From Streptomyces turgidiscabies Car8 (GTDB lineage Bacteria; Actinomycetota; Actinomycetes; Streptomycetales; Streptomycetaceae), in contig NZ_AEJB01000514.1 of NCBI RefSeq assembly GCF_000331005.1, positions 90,169 to 154,168 on the forward strand: a stretch of DNA of 64,000 bases, read 5' to 3'. Each line of letters begins with the position of its first letter. Within the stretch, counting starts at the first letter, position 1. This document shows positions 24,104-32,639 of this stretch, in pieces. Under the pieces are notes generated by a model that worked only from the letters and a program-made list of their open reading frames with translations, searched no databases and was not told the DNA's origin. The position numbers were made by a program, and so were the translations under genes.

Positions 24104-26143
24104 TCAGCAGACCGGGAGTCCGGGCACCGGGGCGTCGTTGTCTCCGCCCTTGAGGTAGACGACGCTGACGTAGACACCGGCGTTGCCGCTGTCGTCGTCG
24201 GTCTTCGCCCACCAGACGTTCGTCCACTCGCCGTAGGTCTCGCGCCGGCCCAGATTCTGCTGACAGTAGAAGTAGTTGGTACCCGAGTTGAGGACGCCGA
24301 CCTCGGTGCCGGACGCCGTGTACGACTTGGCGGTGCGCCAGACCGAGCAGTTGTACTTGCCGTCGCCGGTCGGCTCGCACCCGGGGTCGGGCGTGGCGGT
24401 CGCGCCACCGCTCGTACCGCTCCCGCCGGTGGCGCCGGTGCCCCCGGTCGTTCCGGTCCCGCCGGTCGTGCCCGAGCCTCCGGTCGTCCCCGTTCCGGCG
24501 TCGCCGGTGGTGCCGCCCGAGGCGCCGCCGCCGGTCGTGCCGCTTCCCGAGGTCTTCGACGCGTCGGGGGTCGCGTCGTCACGGGCCTCGGCGCCCTTCG
24601 TCCTGGTCGGCGTCGCCGGGGAGGAGGACTTCTCGGTGCCCTTTCCGGTGGGTGTGGGATCGGAGAGGTCCAGGTCGGCCCGGCCGCTGCCGGTGGAGGG
24701 CGCCGGTCCCAGGCTGTCCCCGGAAGCGGCGGGCGAGGTGCTCGCCTCGGTGTCGTCCCCGCCGTTGAGCACCGCCGCGGTGACTCCGGCGGCGGCGAGG
24801 ACCACGGTGACGGCCGCGGCGGCGAGCAACGCGCGTCCCCTGCGGCGGGGTTGGGCGGCGGCGGGCACCGGCGTGGAGAAGGCGGTCGGCGCGGCGAGGT
24901 GGCCGGCATCCGGTACGCCGCCGGTGTGCGGGGGCCCGGCGGGGCTGAAACCGGGCACGGAGGACGTCATCGGCTCCGGCGGCCCGAACCCGGGGGACGC
25001 CTGCTGTACGGCCGGGGCCGCGGGGGATGCCTGCCCGGCGGGACCGAACCCCAGCGGTACCGGCGGCGCTCCGGTCTCCGCCGCCTGCGCCGCGTTCCCT
25101 GCCTCCCGCGCCTCTTCGTCCCTACCGGCGCCGGACGCCGCGGGCGGTTCGGCCGCAGCCGCTTCCGGCGGTCGCAGGCTCGTCGTCGGCATGTCCGTCG
25201 CGCCAACCTCGGCCGGCGCACTCGTCGTGGGCGTGTCCGTCGCACCGCTCGTGGCCGACGCCACCGCCTCCAGCAGGCCCCGCGCGGTCTCCGCGTCCGG
25301 GCGTTCCTCCGGCCGCTTGGCCATCAGTTGCCGCAGGACGGGGCCCAGGGCGCCGGCCTGGCGGGGTTCCGGGAGCGGTTCGGCCACGATCGCGGTGAGC
25401 GTGGACCAGGTCGACGTACGGCGGAAGGGCGAAGCTCCCTCGACAGCCGCGTACAGCGTGGCGCCCAGGGCCCAGATGTCGGAGGCGGGGCCGGGGTCGC
25501 CGCCCTGGGCCCGTTCGGGGGCCAAGTAGTCCAGGGAGCCGACGAGTTCGCCGCTGCGGGTGAGGTTCGTGGCCGAGCCGTCGCCCGGGTCCTCCATCGT
25601 GGCGATGCCGAAGTCCGTCAGGACGACCCGGCCCGAGGTCTCCAGCAGGATATTGCCGGGCTTCACGTCACGGTGCAGGACGCCGACGCGGTGGGCGGCG
25701 GACAGCGCGTCCATCACCTGGGCGCCGATCCCGGCGGCCTCGCGCGGGTCCAGGGTGCCGCGCTCGCTCAGGACGTCGTCCAGGGAGCGGCCGTCCACCA
25801 GTTCCATGACGATCAGAGGGCGGCCGTCGACCTCCGCGACATCGTGCACGGCGACGACTCCGGAATGGCGTATTCGGGCCGCCGCGCGGGCCTCGCGCTG
25901 CATCCGCAGTCGCAGGGCGGCCAGTTCGGGCGCGCCTGCGTCCGTGAACGCGCGCAGCTCCTTGACCGCGACCTCACGGCCGAGCACCTCGTCGACCGCA
26001 CGCCAGACGACGCCCATACCGCCGCGCCCGAGCTGGGACACGACCCGGTAGCGGCCGGCCAGCAGTCGACCGGTGCCTGCCGCCGGATCCACCGGCCGCT
26101 GTTCCGGCTGTCCGCCCGTCTGTTCGCGCTCCCCCGAAGACAC
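24104..26143 (-). CDS. Transmembrane Ser/Thr protein kinase with extracellular sensor domain
   Basis: A 679-residue PknB-type kinase. Kinase domain at residues 32-295: glycine loop LGRGGMGVV, Lys61, HRD Asp159 (LHRDVKPGNILL), DFG Asp177. A Pro/Ala linker (about 300-432) leads to one membrane helix at 438-459. Outside the membrane are a Ser/Thr-rich stretch, a Gly-Thr repeat (about 533-582), and an unrecognised domain of about 90 residues with Cys589, Cys599, Cys627 and Cys679, probably two disulphides. There are no PASTA repeats. The GTG at 26143 is preferred to a GTG at 26167 because AGGAACGGGG precedes it. It likely senses an extracellular cue and phosphorylates unknown partners. Confidence 0.92.
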   Translation of the reverse strand: MSSGEREQTGGQPEQRPVDPAAGTGRLLAGRYRVVSQLGRGGMGVVWRAVDEVLGREVAVKELRAFTDAGAPELAALRLRMQREARAAARIRHSGVVAVHDVAEVDGRPLIVMELVDGRSLDDVLSERGTLDPREAAGIGAQVMDALSAAHRVGVLHRDVKPGNILLETSGRVVLTDFGIATMEDPGDGSATNLTRSGELVGSLDYLAPERAQGGDPGPASDIWALGATLYAAVEGASPFRRTSTWSTLTAIVAEPLPEPRQAGALGPVLRQLMAKRPEERPDAETARGLLEAVASATSGATDTPTTSAPAEVGATDMPTTSLRPPEAAAAEPPAASGAGRDEEAREAGNAAQAAETGAPPVPLGFGPAGQASPAAPAVQQASPGFGPPEPMTSSVPGFSPAGPPHTGGVPDAGHLAAPTAFSTPVPAAAQPRRRGRALLAAAAVTVVLAAAGVTAAVLNGGDDTEASTSPAASGDSLGPAPSTGSGRADLDLSDPTPTGKGTEKSSSPATPTRTKGAEARDDATPDASKTSGSGTTGGGASGGTTGDAGTGTTGGSGTTGGTGTTGGTGATGGSGTSGGATATPDPGCEPTGDGKYNCSVWRTAKSYTASGTEVGVLNSGTNYFYCQQNLGRRETYGEWTNVWWAKTDDDSGNAGVYVSVVYLKGGDNDAPVPGLPVC

Positions 26144-26238
26144 CGCTGCCCCGTTCCTGTGACCCACCCGTACGTGGCGTACAGACTACGGGGCCGGTGT
26201 GACAGCGGAACCGCGTGCCCATGGTTGTGACAGGGGTG

Positions 26239-27546
26239 CTACCTGGGCGACGCGGTGAGGTCGGCTCGTCTGGGACGCGCGAAGCCGTCCAGGTCGGCCC
26301 GGGTCAGGCCGTCCGTCGCCCGGGTCACCTCCGCGCCGTCTAGGGCGCCGCAGTCCAGGCCGCGCAGCAGATAGCCGCTGAGGGCCTTGGCGGTGGCGGG
26401 CTCGTCCATGACGTCGCCCCCGGCCCGGTTGGCGTAGCGGGAGAGTCGGGCGGCGGCCTGTTCGTAGCCGTCGCGATAGAAGGCGAAGACAGCCGCGTAG
26501 CGCGTCGGGATGTGCCGGGGGTGCATGTCCCAGCCCTGGTAGTAGGCGCGGGACAGGGCACGGCGGGTGAGGCCGTAGTGCAGGCGCCAGGCCGCGTGGA
26601 CCTGCTCGGTCGGGCCGACCGGCAGGACGTTGGTGGAACCGTCCGAGACACGTACGCCGGTGCCGGCCGCCGCGACCTGCATGATCGCCTTGGCGTGGTC
26701 GGCGGCCGGATGGTCGCTGGCCTGGTGGGCGGCGGAGACTCCGAGGCAGGCGCTGTAGTCGAAGGTGCCGTAGTGCAGGCCGGTGGCGCGGCCCTCGGCG
26801 GCCTGGATCATCCGGGCGACCGTGGCCGTACCGTCGGTGGCGAGGATGGACTGGCTGGTCTCGATCTGGATCTCGAAGCCGATCCGGCCGGGCGTGAGGC
26901 CGCGCGCCTTCTCGAACTCCTCCAGGAGCCCGACCATGGCGGTGACCTGCTCGGCGTACGTCACCTTGGGCAGGGTGAGGACCAGGCCCTCGGGCAGTCC
27001 GCCGGCCTCCATCAGGCCCGTCAGGAAGATGTCGAGGGTGCGGATGCCCCGGTCGCGCACCGGCGCCTCCATGCACTTCATCCGGATGCCCATGTACGGG
27101 GCGGCCGTGCCCTTCGCGTACGCCTCGGCGATCAGCCGGGCCGCACGGGCCGCCGTCTCGTCCTCCTCGGCGTCCGGGCGGGGGCCGTAGCCATCCTCGA
27201 AGTCGACGCGCAGGTCTTCGATCGGCTCGCGCTCCAGTTTGGCGCGGACACGGTCGTGGACGGATTCGGCGAGGTCGTCGGACAGACCGAGGACGGCGGC
27301 GAAGGAGGCGGCGTCCGGGGCGTGTTCGTCGAGGGCGGCCAGGGCCTGGTCACCCCAGGAACGGATGGTGTCGGCGGCGAATACGTCTCCGGGGACGTAC
27401 ACGGTGTGGACGGGCTGGCGGGTGCCGGGGTCTCCCGGGTAGCGGCGCTCCAGCTCCGCGTCGACCGGGGCGAGGGAGGCGCTGATCCTCGCGCTGACGG
27501 CACCCGCGAGGCTCGTCGTCACGTTTTCCTGCTGGCCCTGCACCAT
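26239..27546 (-). CDS. DUF6986 / HpcH-HpaI aldolase-like protein
   Basis: A 435-residue TIM-barrel protein related to the citrate lyase beta/HpcH aldolase family. Visible elements are DLRVDFEDGYGPRPDAEED near residue 115 (metal and substrate contacts), IGFEIQIETSQSIL with the conserved metal-binding Glu, GLHYGTFDYSACLGVSAAHQASDHP, and MHPRHIPTRYAAVFAFY. Relatives cleave or join 2-oxoacid or acyl-CoA compounds. In Streptomyces this family is often linked to ureide/glyoxylate metabolism, but no such neighbour is present here. The ATG at 27546 has GGAGGG upstream, and a TTCCG...CGGAA repeat lies 16 bp before the start. Confidence 0.85.
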   Translation of the reverse strand: MVQGQQENVTTSLAGAVSARISASLAPVDAELERRYPGDPGTRQPVHTVYVPGDVFAADTIRSWGDQALAALDEHAPDAASFAAVLGLSDDLAESVHDRVRAKLEREPIEDLRVDFEDGYGPRPDAEEDETAARAARLIAEAYAKGTAAPYMGIRMKCMEAPVRDRGIRTLDIFLTGLMEAGGLPEGLVLTLPKVTYAEQVTAMVGLLEEFEKARGLTPGRIGFEIQIETSQSILATDGTATVARMIQAAEGRATGLHYGTFDYSACLGVSAAHQASDHPAADHAKAIMQVAAAGTGVRVSDGSTNVLPVGPTEQVHAAWRLHYGLTRRALSRAYYQGWDMHPRHIPTRYAAVFAFYRDGYEQAAARLSRYANRAGGDVMDEPATAKALSGYLLRGLDCGALDGAEVTRATDGLTRADLDGFARPRRADLTASPR

Positions 27547-27561
27547 TCCGAACCCTCCGTC

Positions 27562-27576
27562 TTCCGCAATACGGAA
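27562..27576. promoter_or_regulatory. Operator-like inverted repeat before the aldolase gene
   Basis: TTCCG-CAATA-CGGAA, 16 bp upstream of the ATG at 27546. The form resembles IclR-type sites. A TTCCGTATT half-copy at about 27683 lies on the EEP phosphohydrolase side of the same gap. The regulator is not in this window. Confidence 0.5.
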
Positions 27577-27737
27577 TCTACAATCCGCATGACGAAGCTA
27601 GCCGTCGATCTTCATCCAGGTCAACACCGTCTCGAAGCGGTATTACCGATCCTTTCCCCCTGGTCACTGCTGATCCGGCGCCTTCTTCCGTATTCAGAGG
27701 GCAAGGTTCATTCTGACTCCGAAGGGGAGGGGATCGC

Positions 27738-28643
27738 GTGCCGAGAGAGGTCGGAGTGACGCGTCGCCATGGACTCAAGTCCGTGGCGGCCGCCGCCATC
27801 GCCATGCCGCTGCTGACCACGGCGGGCTCATCGATACCTGCGGTCGCCGGCGAGCACGCGGGCGCCCTGAACGTCATGACGTTCAACGTGCGCTTCGCGA
27901 CCGTGGTCGACAAGACACCGCGCTGGTCCGTGCGCCGTCCGGTGATGCGGGAGCTGTTGCGTCGCGAGCGCCCGCACGTCATCGGCACCCAGGAGGGGCT
28001 CTACCAGCAGGTGCGCATGATCGAGAAGGATCTCGGCGGGCACTACGACTGGATCGGTACCGGCCGGGGCGGTGGCAGCAAGGACGAGTTCATGGCGGTT
28101 TTCTACGACACCCGAAGGCTCGAACCGCTGGAGTTCGACCACTTCTGGCTGTCCGACACCCCGTACACCATCGCTTCCAACACCTGGAACGCGGACTGGC
28201 TGCGCATGGTGACCTGGGTGAAATTCGCCGATCTCGCCGACGGGGGACGGGAGTTCTACGTCCTCAACACCCATCTGGACAACGTCAGCCAGTACGCCCG
28301 GGAGCGCTCAGCGGGGCTCATCGGCGAGACGATCGCCAAGTGGGACCCGTCGATGCCGGTGATCGTCACCGGCGACTTCAACTCGCCCGCCCACGAGAAC
28401 CGGGTGTACGACCTGATGCTCGCGAACGGGCTCGTGGACACCTGGGACGCGGCGGCCTCCCGCAGCCCGGAGTACGGGACGTTCAACGCCTACCGGGCAC
28501 CCAAGCCCGGAGGCCGGCGCATCGACTGGATCCTGACCTCGCCCGGGGTGACGACCCACCGGGCGGCGATCAACACCTTCTCCGTGGACGGGATGTACGC
28601 GAGCGACCATCTGCCGGTGCAGGCCTCACTGACCCTGGGATGA
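27738..28643 (+). CDS. Tat-exported endonuclease/exonuclease/phosphatase family protein
   Basis: A 301-residue secreted phosphohydrolase. A twin-arginine signal (VTRRHGLKSVAAAAIAMPLL) suggests folded export, with cleavage near residue 39. The EEP catalytic order follows: LNVMTFNVRF (Asn), IGTQEG (metal-binding Glu), EFYVLNTHLDNVS (His), VIVTGDFNSPA (Asp and Asn), RRIDWILTS (Asp) and YASDHLPV (Asp-His pair). This superfamily includes nucleases, sphingomyelinases and inositol phosphatases; the substrate is not determinable. GGGAGGGG stands just before the GTG at 27738; GTG 27756 is a second option. A strong bidirectional terminator follows. Confidence 0.88.
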   Translation: MPREVGVTRRHGLKSVAAAAIAMPLLTTAGSSIPAVAGEHAGALNVMTFNVRFATVVDKTPRWSVRRPVMRELLRRERPHVIGTQEGLYQQVRMIEKDLGGHYDWIGTGRGGGSKDEFMAVFYDTRRLEPLEFDHFWLSDTPYTIASNTWNADWLRMVTWVKFADLADGGREFYVLNTHLDNVSQYARERSAGLIGETIAKWDPSMPVIVTGDFNSPAHENRVYDLMLANGLVDTWDAAASRSPEYGTFNAYRAPKPGGRRIDWILTSPGVTTHRAAINTFSVDGMYASDHLPVQASLTLG

Positions 28644-28648
28644 GCCGA

Positions 28649-28680
28649 GCCCCCGCGACCGGTCGTACGGTCGCGGGGGC
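28649..28680. terminator. Bidirectional hairpin terminator
   Basis: Perfect 13-bp stem (GCCCCCGCGACCG / CGGTCGCGGGGGC) with a 6-base loop, located between the stops of the EEP gene (28643) and etfA (28701). It can serve both strands. Confidence 0.8.
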
Positions 28681-28700
28681 CTGGGGAGGGCTCAGGAAGC

Positions 28701-29663
28701 TCAGCCCTTGCGGGTGTTGATCTCCTCGGTGAGCTGGGGGACGACGTCGAAGAGGTCGCCGACGACGCCGTAGTCGACGAGGTCGAAGATCGGGGCTTCG
28801 GCGTCCTTGTTGACGGCCACGATCGTCTTCGAGGTCTGCATACCGGCGCGGTGCTGGATGGCGCCGGAGATGCCGTTGGCGATGTAGAGCTGCGGCGAGA
28901 CGGACTTGCCGGTCTGGCCGACCTGGTTGGTGTGCGGGTACCAGCCGGCGTCCACCGCGGCACGCGAGGCGCCGACCGCCGCGCCGAGGGAGTCGGCGAG
29001 GGACTCGATGATGGCGAAGTTCTCCGAGCCGTTGACGCCACGGCCGCCGGAGACGACGATCGCGGCCTCGGTGAGCTCCGGGCGGCCGGTCGACTCGCGC
29101 GGGGTGCGCGCGGTTACCTTGGTGCCCGTGGCCTGGGCGGAGAAGGTGACGTCGAGGGCCTCGACGGCACCGGCGGCCGGGGCGGCCTCCACGGCGGCCG
29201 AGTTCGGCTTGACCGTGATGACCGGGGTGCCCTTGGCGACCCGGGTCTTGGTGGTGAAGGACGCGGCGAACGCGGACTGCGTGGCCACCGGCCCCTCGTC
29301 ACCGGCCTCCAGGTCGACGGCGTCGGTGATGATGCCGGAGCCGATGCGCAGCGCCAGCCGGGCGGCGATCTCCTTGCCCTCGGCGGAGGACGGCACGAGC
29401 ACGGCGGCCGGGGACACGGCGTCGTAGGCGGCCTGGAGGGCGTCGACCTTCGGGACGACCAGGTAGTCGGCGTACTCGGCGGCCTCGTGGGTGAGGACCT
29501 TGACGGCGCCGTGCTCGGCGAGCGCTCCGGCGGTGGCGGCAGCGCCGGCGCCCAGCGCCACGGCGACCGGCGTACCGATGCGGCGGGCGAGCGTCAGCAG
29601 CTCCAGGGTGGGCTTGCGGACGGCACCGTCCACGTGATCGACGTAGACGAGAACTTCAGCCAT
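28701..29663 (-). CDS. etfA: Electron transfer flavoprotein alpha subunit
   Basis: A 320-residue subunit that binds FAD and passes electrons from acyl-CoA and other dehydrogenases to the quinone pool. The N-terminal domain (about 1-190) starts MAEVLVYVDHVDGAVRKPTLELL. The C-terminal FAD domain has GGRGVNGSENFAIIESLA, GASRAAVDAGWYPHTNQVGQTGK, LYIANGISGAIQHRAGM and AVNKDAEAPIFDLVDYGVVGD, all standard in EtfA. It is 96 bp downstream of etfB on the same strand, the usual order. Very high confidence. Confidence 0.97.
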   Translation of the reverse strand: MAEVLVYVDHVDGAVRKPTLELLTLARRIGTPVAVALGAGAAATAGALAEHGAVKVLTHEAAEYADYLVVPKVDALQAAYDAVSPAAVLVPSSAEGKEIAARLALRIGSGIITDAVDLEAGDEGPVATQSAFAASFTTKTRVAKGTPVITVKPNSAAVEAAPAAGAVEALDVTFSAQATGTKVTARTPRESTGRPELTEAAIVVSGGRGVNGSENFAIIESLADSLGAAVGASRAAVDAGWYPHTNQVGQTGKSVSPQLYIANGISGAIQHRAGMQTSKTIVAVNKDAEAPIFDLVDYGVVGDLFDVVPQLTEEINTRKG

Positions 29664-29759
29664 GGGACTTCTACTCTCCTGCTTGCGGAAGATGAGGGGC
29701 GGTCGGCGAGTCGGGGCTCAACGGACTCGGAAGTCGGAGCAGTGAGCCTCGAACGGGGC

Positions 29760-30545
29760 CTAGATGAACTTCTGGCCCGCGAGGAACTCGGCGAGCTGCT
29801 TGCCGCCCTCGCCCTCGTCCTTGACGATCGTGCCGGCCGTGCGCGCCGGGCGCTGGGTCGCGGAGTCGACCACGGAGTACGCGCCCTCCAGACCGACCTC
29901 CCCGGCCTCCAGGTCGAGGTCGGACAGGTCCCAGGACTCCACCGGCTTCTTCTTGGCGGCCATGATGCCCTTGAAGGACGGGTAACGCGCCTCACCGGAC
30001 TGGTCGGTGACCGACACGACGGCCGGGAGGGAGGCCTCCAGCTGCTCGGAGGCGGAGTCGCCGTCGCGGCGGCCCTTGACGACGCCGTCCTCGACGGAGA
30101 CCTCGGAGAGCAGCGTGACCTGCGGGACGCCCAGCCGCTCGGCGAGCAGCGCCGGTACGACACCCATGGTGCCGTCGGTGGAGGCCATGCCGGAGATGAC
30201 CAGGTCGTAGCCGGCCTTCTCGATCGCCTTGGCCAGCACGAGGGAGGTGCCGATGGCGTCGGTGCCGTGCAGGTCGTCGTCCTCGACGTGGATCGCCTTG
30301 TCGGCGCCCATCGACAGGGCCTTGCGGAGCGCGTCCTTGGCGTCCTCGGGTCCGACGGTCAGGACCGTGATCTCCGCGTCGTCGGCCTCGTCGGCGATCT
30401 GCAGCGCCTGCTCGACCGCGTACTCGTCGAGCTCCGAGAGCAGACCGTCCACGTCGTCACGGTCGACGGTCAGGTCATCGGCGAAGTGCCGGTCGCCAGT
30501 GGCGTCGGGCACGTACTTCACAGTGACAACGATCCTCAAGCTCAC
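29760..30545 (-). CDS. etfB: Electron transfer flavoprotein beta subunit
   Basis: A 261-residue partner of EtfA, which carries the AMP site. It has IVVTVKYVPD at the start, NP-type loop VDGLLSELDEYAVEQALQI, TVGPEDAKDALRKALSMGADKAIHVED, and the long C-terminal recognition loop AEDGVV-type segment through VVSVTDQSGEARYPSFKGIMAAKKKPVE. The GTG at 30545 has AGGAGAG upstream. With etfA it forms an operon, most likely serving fatty-acid oxidation. Upstream, a TAATAT box (30651-30656, reading leftward) could be part of its promoter. Confidence 0.97.
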   Translation of the reverse strand: MSLRIVVTVKYVPDATGDRHFADDLTVDRDDVDGLLSELDEYAVEQALQIADEADDAEITVLTVGPEDAKDALRKALSMGADKAIHVEDDDLHGTDAIGTSLVLAKAIEKAGYDLVISGMASTDGTMGVVPALLAERLGVPQVTLLSEVSVEDGVVKGRRDGDSASEQLEASLPAVVSVTDQSGEARYPSFKGIMAAKKKPVESWDLSDLDLEAGEVGLEGAYSVVDSATQRPARTAGTIVKDEGEGGKQLAEFLAGQKFI

Positions 30546-30791
30546 GCCGGCTCTCCTACTGCATCGTCTGTTCCGGGCTGCCTTCCTGCAGGCAGCATAG
30601 GCGCCTCAAAGCGGCAGATCCCGATGGGGGCGACCCGCGCTCCGAACGAAATATTACTCGCCAGTACACCCACTCGGCGCCCACTGAGCAAGCGCTTTGA
30701 CGTGTGACCTTCGCAACGCAGCGTAACCGGAACCCGGCCGGGTCGCAGAGTCGGCAACATCACATTGTACCGATCGGTCGGTCACCGTCGG

Positions 30792-31310
30792 TCAGTCGCG
30801 GAGCCCGTTGAAACGGCCCTGGTGGTACAGCAGCGGCCGTCCAGGACCGGCGGGGTCGCCCAGCACGACCTCGGCCAGCACGATCCGGTGGTCCCCGGCA
30901 GGCACCCGCGCGACCGGGCGGCACACCAGCCAGGCCAGGACACCGTCGAGGACGGGCACCCCCTCGGGACCCTCGCGCCAGGCGGTGGGCGCGCCGAACC
31001 GGTCGGCGCCGCTGCGGGCGAAGGTCGCGGCCAGCTCGTGCTGGTGCTCGCCGAGTATGTGCACGCCCACATGGTCCGCCCGGGATATCACGGGCCAGCT
31101 GGAGGCGCCGGTGCTGATGCCGAACGAGACGAGCGGGGGCTCCGCGGAGACTGAGGCGAGGGACGTGGCGGTGAAACCGACCGGACCGGCGCTCCCGCGT
31201 GCGGTGATCACGGCGACACCCGCCGCGTGCTGCCGGAAGACGGAGCGCAGGAGATCGGGAGAGGCGGGTACGACGGACTGAGCGGTACCGAGGGCGGGCG
31301 TGGCCGTCAT
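30792..31310 (-). CDS. Flavin reductase family protein
   Basis: A 172-residue split-barrel protein that supplies reduced FMN or FAD to partner monooxygenases. It has LRSVFRQHAAGVAVITARGSAGPVGFTATSLASVSAEPPLVSFGI (flavin loop), HVGVHILGEHQHELAATFA, and the typical HRIVLAEVV and LLYHQGRFNGL end. The ATG at 31310 has AAGGAC upstream. A 26-residue leader peptide of the actinobacterial sulphur type ends 44 bp before it, suggesting control by cysteine or sulphur supply and a role in sulphonate/sulphur scavenging. It lies just upstream of etfBA on the same strand, 246 bp away. Confidence 0.93.
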   Translation of the reverse strand: MTATPALGTAQSVVPASPDLLRSVFRQHAAGVAVITARGSAGPVGFTATSLASVSAEPPLVSFGISTGASSWPVISRADHVGVHILGEHQHELAATFARSGADRFGAPTAWREGPEGVPVLDGVLAWLVCRPVARVPAGDHRIVLAEVVLGDPAGPGRPLLYHQGRFNGLRD

Positions 31311-31354
31311 GGAGCTGTCCTTCTGCGGGAGGCGGCGAGCTGGGCGGTGGTTGC

Positions 31355-31435
31355 TCAACGGCCCGGACAGCGCGCGCTCGCGGTGCGCACGAGGTCCACG
31401 TGGACCCGCGCATGGAGAAGGAGTTCCGGAGGCAT
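31355..31435 (-). CDS. Actinobacterial sulphur-type leader peptide
   Basis: A 26-codon reading frame ending 44 bp before the flavin reductase ATG. The peptide ends HVDLVRTASARCPGR, matching the HVDLxRxxSAxC signature of the small Streptomyces leader peptides that precede sulphur-metabolism genes. Translation of its late Cys codon is thought to sense cysteine and control readthrough. The ATG at 31435 has no clear ribosome-binding site; a TATCGT box just upstream hints at a very short or absent 5' leader. It is too short to trust on coding statistics, so the call rests on the motif and position. Confidence 0.72.
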   Translation of the reverse strand: MPPELLLHARVHVDLVRTASARCPGR

Positions 31436-31542
31436 AGGGTCAGGCTGACGATAGATGGCGGGCGCAGTCAAGTGGCTTCCGGCATCTGGGAGATGCGTCA
31501 CCGAACACACCATCAGCGGCGGTAACGGATGGCCGGAGCACC

Positions 31543-31956
31543 TCAAACGGCCTCCCCCAGCGCGGCGATGACCTCTTCCTTGCGCGGCTGCCCGGTCGCC
31601 CGGCGCACGATCCGACCGTCCGCGTCGAGCACGAGCACCGTGGGCGTCTTCAGAATGTCCAGCCGCCGTACGAGGTCCAGGTGCCCCTCGGCGTCGATCT
31701 CGACGTGGGTGACGCCGGGGACGAGGCCGGCCACCTCACCGAGGACACGGCGGGTGGCCCGGCAGGGGGCGCAGAACGCGCTGGAGAACTGGACGAGCGT
31801 CGCCCGCTCGCCGAGGCTCTCGCCCAACTCGGCGGCGCCGAGCCGCTTTCCGTCGTCTCGCACACGCACGCGTACTCTCCCGCTCCGCCGTCGATGCAGC
31901 ACTCCGAACACGCTCGACGCCGCGAGCACCGCCACACAGATCACGATTCCGGTCAT
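31543..31956 (-). CDS. Membrane-anchored thioredoxin-like protein
   Basis: A 137-residue protein. One N-terminal membrane helix (MTGIVICVAVLAASSVFGVL) and an Arg-rich stretch are followed by a thioredoxin fold with the active site SSAFCAPCRATRR (Cys-Ala-Pro-Cys) near residue 62, and the conserved cis-proline region DILKTPTVLVLDADGRIV. It probably handles thiol exchange at the cytoplasmic or outer membrane face. It is divergent from the DUF4395 gene at 32033; this thioredoxin/DUF4395 pair is common in actinobacteria and suggests joint action. Confidence 0.88.
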   Translation of the reverse strand: MTGIVICVAVLAASSVFGVLHRRRSGRVRVRVRDDGKRLGAAELGESLGERATLVQFSSAFCAPCRATRRVLGEVAGLVPGVTHVEIDAEGHLDLVRRLDILKTPTVLVLDADGRIVRRATGQPRKEEVIAALGEAV

Positions 31957-32032
31957 CCCCGGCTGCAGCGTTCATCAGACTGCAAAGATTCCCGGCTGCT
32001 CGAATCGTTTCTGCTGCGGAATGCTGTGTTCC

Positions 32033-32446
32033 ATGGACATCGATGTGAGAGGGCCGCGGTTCGGAGCGGCCGTGACGGCCACCGTACTGGCGGTCGTGCT
32101 GGTCACCGGGAGCGCGTGGCTGCTGGCCTGGCAGACGCTGGCGTTCGCGCTGGGCGCGGTCGGCGGGGTGGGACGCTCCCCGTACGGTCTGCTGTTCCGC
32201 CGGGTGGTCCGTCCGAGGATCGGCCCGCCGACGGAGTTCGAGGCTCCCGAACCGCCGCGGTTCGCGCAGACCGTCGGGCTCGTCTTCGCGGGCGTGGGAC
32301 TCGCCGGGTTCGCGCTCGGTGTGGAGTGGCTCGGGATCGCCGCGACGGGGGCCGCGCTGGCGGCCGCGTTTTTGAACGCCGCGTTCGGGTACTGCCTGGG
32401 ATGCGAGATGTACCTGGTCGTACGACGGGTGCGGCTACGCACGTAG
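32033..32446 (+). CDS. DUF4395 membrane protein
   Basis: A 137-residue protein with four hydrophobic helices, a loop GRSPYGLLFRRVVRPRIGPPTEFE, and a C-terminal FGYCLGCEMYLVVRRVR segment whose Cys-x-x-Cys is the hallmark of DUF4395. The function is unproven; the Cys pair and the divergent thioredoxin gene suggest disulphide chemistry or sulphur transfer. The ATG at 32033 has no ribosome-binding site and may be leaderless; an in-frame ATG at 32021 would add four residues. Sits 77 bp from the thioredoxin start. Confidence 0.85.
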   Translation: MDIDVRGPRFGAAVTATVLAVVLVTGSAWLLAWQTLAFALGAVGGVGRSPYGLLFRRVVRPRIGPPTEFEAPEPPRFAQTVGLVFAGVGLAGFALGVEWLGIAATGAALAAAFLNAAFGYCLGCEMYLVVRRVRLRT

Positions 32447-32639
32447 TAAAGGCGGTGTAAAAGCACGAGGTGGATCAAGGGACGACGTGACGAGAATCTC
32501 GCTGATCACGGGCACGAGGACTGGCCACCCGTCCGTTCTTGGGGCACGATCTGCGCAACGCTGTAGAACCTACGGCTGCGTAACTTCCCGCCCGGGGACC
32601 CCTTCCCAGGCAGAGCAGAGAGAAGGGTCATCCCCGTCC

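Noticed and set aside
24380..24545. Repetitive DNA resembling a tandem array
   Set aside because: It encodes the Gly-Thr stalk of the kinase, so the repetition is explained by coding.
27589..27759. Open frame beginning ATG ACG AAG before the EEP gene
   Set aside because: Third codon positions are AT-rich, unlike genes here, and it overlaps the promoter area.
31412..31525. 37-codon plus-strand frame overlapping the leader peptide
   Set aside because: No family motif; the minus-strand frame carries the HVDLxRxxSAxC signature and has a matching downstream gene.
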